From NCBI GenBank assembly GCA_963277665.1, contig OY728122.1, positions 2,127,426,024 to 2,127,490,023 on the forward strand: DNA of 64,000 bases, written 5' to 3'. Positions 61,465 through 64,000 of the stretch are shown here, one piece after another. Made by a program: the position numbers and the translations under genes. How positions within the stretch are numbered: the first letter of the stretch is position 1; each line of letters begins with the position of its first letter. Below the pieces are notes generated by a model. It saw only the letters and a program-made list of their open reading frames with translations, did not search any database and was not told the origin of the DNA. This DNA is from Viscum album (Eukaryota; Streptophyta; Magnoliopsida; Santalales; Viscaceae).

Positions 61465-61790
61465 GTGAGCCCTTTTTTTAGCCATGTGTTACTGAACTAC
61501 GTGAACTCTCATTATCGCCCAATATTTTTGAATAGAGTAAACCATTCTTTCAGCCATATATTATAGAACAGAGTAAACCCTCTTTCCAACAATGTATTAT
61601 TAAACCTAGTAAACCCTCATTCCTGGAATGTATTATAGAACCAATTAAACCCTCATTCCACCATTGTGTTACTGTACCGATTAATCAATCGTTCTAGCCC
61701 TATATTACTGAGCCACGTAAACCCTCATTCATGTAATATATTACTAAACAGAGTAAACCCTTGTTCTAGTTGTGTATATCGCAGGAAATA
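61465..61790 (-). repeat. 36-bp tandem array, nine units (E7 5' LTR)
   Basis: The same dinucleotide (GT or TT) falls at 61465, 61501, 61537, 61573, 61609, 61645, 61681, 61717 and 61753, an exact 36-bp register. Same copy number as in the 3' LTR array. Confidence 0.9.
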
Positions 61791-63829
61791 TAAATCATAA
61801 CTAATGCATTGGAGGGAGATATTTTTCCCACCCATTGTATAATGAAATAATAGATACATGTTCCTGATGATCATAAATAATCATATCATAACCTGTTATA
61901 TGATATGGATATCATAAACAAATAAATATATCATAACATATAGAAAAGGATACATATTCCATAATAATTTCCTCAAAATCAATACCTATGAAAGAGAGAC
62001 GTATTTCATTTAAATATATCCAATGAAATAGAAACGGGTTATATAATGACCATGAAATTAAGAATAACCCATTCATAGAAAGGACATGAAAGGATCCTTG
62101 ATATCACATCCTAGAAAGGTATGAGAAGCATCAGTTGATGCCGTATAAGAAGGAAAATATCTTTTAAAAAAATCTTGAGGAAAATATACATTCTTGTTTG
62201 AGAATTCATTTTAATAAAATAAACATTTTTAAAATCCTTTTCTTTGAACACTCTTTTTAAACATTTTAAATAAGACATGAAATCATTTTTAAAACCTTTT
62301 TCCATGATGTCAATTAAAATATTCAGGAAAACATATTCAATACCATTTTATTTGAAAACACATTAAAACACTAAATGAAATCATAAAATTTTTTTGAAAA
62401 CAATTACTTTTAAAATACCTTGAAATCTTATAAATAAATTTTTATTTTTTAAAAAAATATTTTTTTAAAAAAAACTTATAAAAGATGTTTCAAAACGTTT
62501 TGAAACCCATTTCATTGAATTTTCTGTGAAAAAATGGAAGGAAGACAAAAAAAGAAATTGAAAATATGTTTCCATGAAATAATAATAATAGATATTGAAA
62601 CCATTTTGAAAACAATTTTTCATGAAATTTTCATTCAAAAAGACTTTCATAATGATTAAAATTTTTAATAATTCAAAAGGGAGCTTCTATGAAATAAAAA
62701 CGGGTAAATATGTACATATCTTACGAGGTCAAAAGAACATTCCTTTTTCATGGTAAACAGCGTAGAAAAGTTCCTTATTTGTAAAATGGAAAGAATAATC
62801 CCTTTAAGAGAATGGTAAAATAAAAAAGGGTATATATTTAGCTTATATATTGTTGGAGAATGGTATTAAATATTTGGTAACTCATTTTAGAAAATAAATA
62901 TTTCTGACTAAGGAGATGGTGAAGTCAGGATTTCATAAAAAAAATTTAATTATATTAAGAACCAAAGATTAGAAAATTTTACCAATACAATAGTATATCA
63001 TGATATTGTATAAAATAAGGAAACTCATGAATTTTCTTGAGAGATGTATCATAATACTTCATCAAAGGTAACATAAGAATAAACAATCTCAAAAACAAAT
63101 GAGATTGTCACGATAAAATCTTTTAACATGGTGTCATCAGATCATTCTCTCTATGTATGAAATGAAATGAAATTAACCATAACATATCATTTAAATATTA
63201 ATATTCATGATTTGGAGTGTAAAAAGGAAGATTATGTTCCATGAAAAATAGTTTAGGTGCATAACAGAACATGAGTCTCAAAGAAGGAAAATTGAGACAA
63301 ATTTTTTTTCAATTTGGTATCTTTTGAAACATTAACCCCATGAAATAAATATTAAAATAATGATTTGTATAAAAATAAATTTATTTACAAGATACATTGA
63401 ATAAAATAATTTCTATTACATTCACTAAAAAAACAAAATGGTCGGTAACATTGCTTGTTTCTCACTGATATTAAAAGTGAGATGAAATCCCCTTACCTAG
63501 AGTCTTGACTCTCTCCACACATGTAAATGATTATTTTATAATAAATATAATTTTATTATTAATATTTTATGGATGTATATTATTATATCCATTACCATAT
63601 ATTATTTGATTAAGATTTATAATACCCTCTAGTTAAACATCCTATGTTAGGGTTTCAATTTTAGTAACATTTAATGTACTCATCACATGTCTGCTAATTT
63701 GTCATATCATTGATCCTTATACTTATATCATGATTCAAAAATATAGATAAATATATAAATAAAAATTATATCCAGTATATTTATATTATAATAATCATTA
63801 CCATAATTAAATATTTAATCAAATACACT

Positions 63830-63865
63830 GTTCATGGAGACGGTATGTCGTACGTACGCATGAAC
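63830..63865 (-). repeat. Hairpin module in the E7 5' LTR
   Basis: Perfect arms GTTCATG (63830-63836) and CATGAAC (63859-63865) enclose a loop with GACGGTA and CGTACGTACG. Best-preserved copy besides E1 copy 3. Others should follow beyond the window. Confidence 0.75.
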
Positions 63866-64000
63866 ATTGTTTTTGATTTTTATCGATTTATTGAAATGTT
63901 GTATATAAATGAAGAATATATATGTGTGTGTGTATATATTTATATAATTATTATATTTTCATTAATATATCATATATATGGTATATGTTCTTTAAAACGA

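Larger units (their letters stand above)
52661..64000 (-). mobile_element. E7: gag-only gypsy element with giant LTRs
   Basis: Minus-strand element: 3' LTR 52661-58468, interior 58469-60920 (2.45 kb), 5' LTR from 60921 past the window end. The two LTRs share the 36-bp array, the TATA block, hairpin modules and the end sequence CTTTTTAGATGAAT. The interior has only gag remnants, exactly as in E1 (2.25 kb interior). It interrupts the E6 integrase. ATCAT at 52656-52660 would be the target duplication; its partner is out of view. Confidence 0.85.
60921..64000 (-). repeat. E7 5' LTR, cut by the window edge
   Basis: Minus-strand LTR matching 52661 onward base by base in its first 100 positions with moderate divergence (for example AATCTTTTTAGATGAATATT). 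Includes the 36-bp array, GATGAAATCCCCTTACCT (63481-63499; reverse of a GTAAGG donor) and one hairpin module near the window end. Confidence 0.8.

Overview
The window is nuclear DNA of a plant with a large, repeat-dominated genome. It is very AT-rich, and almost everything that can be identified is a Ty3/gypsy LTR retrotransposon of chromovirus type: initiator-Met-tRNA primer sites, CCHC zinc knuckles, gag-PR-RT-RNaseH-IN order and a C-terminal chromodomain-like tail. I found no host gene, rRNA or canonical tRNA. The species cannot be named from the sequence.

I see at least seven elements, called E1-E7 here, stacked inside one another. E1 (+, 1-7585) has a cut-off 5' LTR, a 2.25 kb interior with only a broken gag, and a 4.58 kb 3' LTR. 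It abuts the protease of E2 (-, about 7586-12063), a GC-richer element whose pol must lie left of the window. From 12064 to about 18700 nothing is securely recognised. E3 (+, 20397-30746) is the only complete element: two 2651-bp LTRs, TTAAT target duplications, PBS, PPT, and one continuous gag-pol frame broken by 14 stop codons but no frameshift. E3 sits in the 5' LTR of E4 (+). The rest of that LTR appears at 30747-31906 and about 44614-46265, followed by an E4 PBS and a gag trace. E5 (-, about 31907-44613) splits the same E4 LTR. The gag of E4 is cut by E6 (-, from 46661), whose integrase is cut in turn at 52661 by E7 (-, to beyond 64000). E7 resembles E1: giant LTRs and only gag traces inside.

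The most unusual features lie in the LTRs. (1) E3 carries in U3 an 89-codon coiled-coil ORF, intact in the 3' LTR, with a TATA box 50 bp upstream. (2) The long LTRs of E1, E4, E5 and E7 carry, downstream of the TATA box, a hairpin module of about 40 bp in (usually) three copies spaced about 180-210 bp. Its stem differs between copies but stays paired in the better-preserved ones. (3) A 36-bp repeat is present about twice in E1 LTRs and nine times in each E7 LTR. (4) A tRNA-derived SINE is inserted in E1. Boundaries were read by eye. E3 and E1 boundaries are firm; those of E2, E4, E5 and E6 are approximate.
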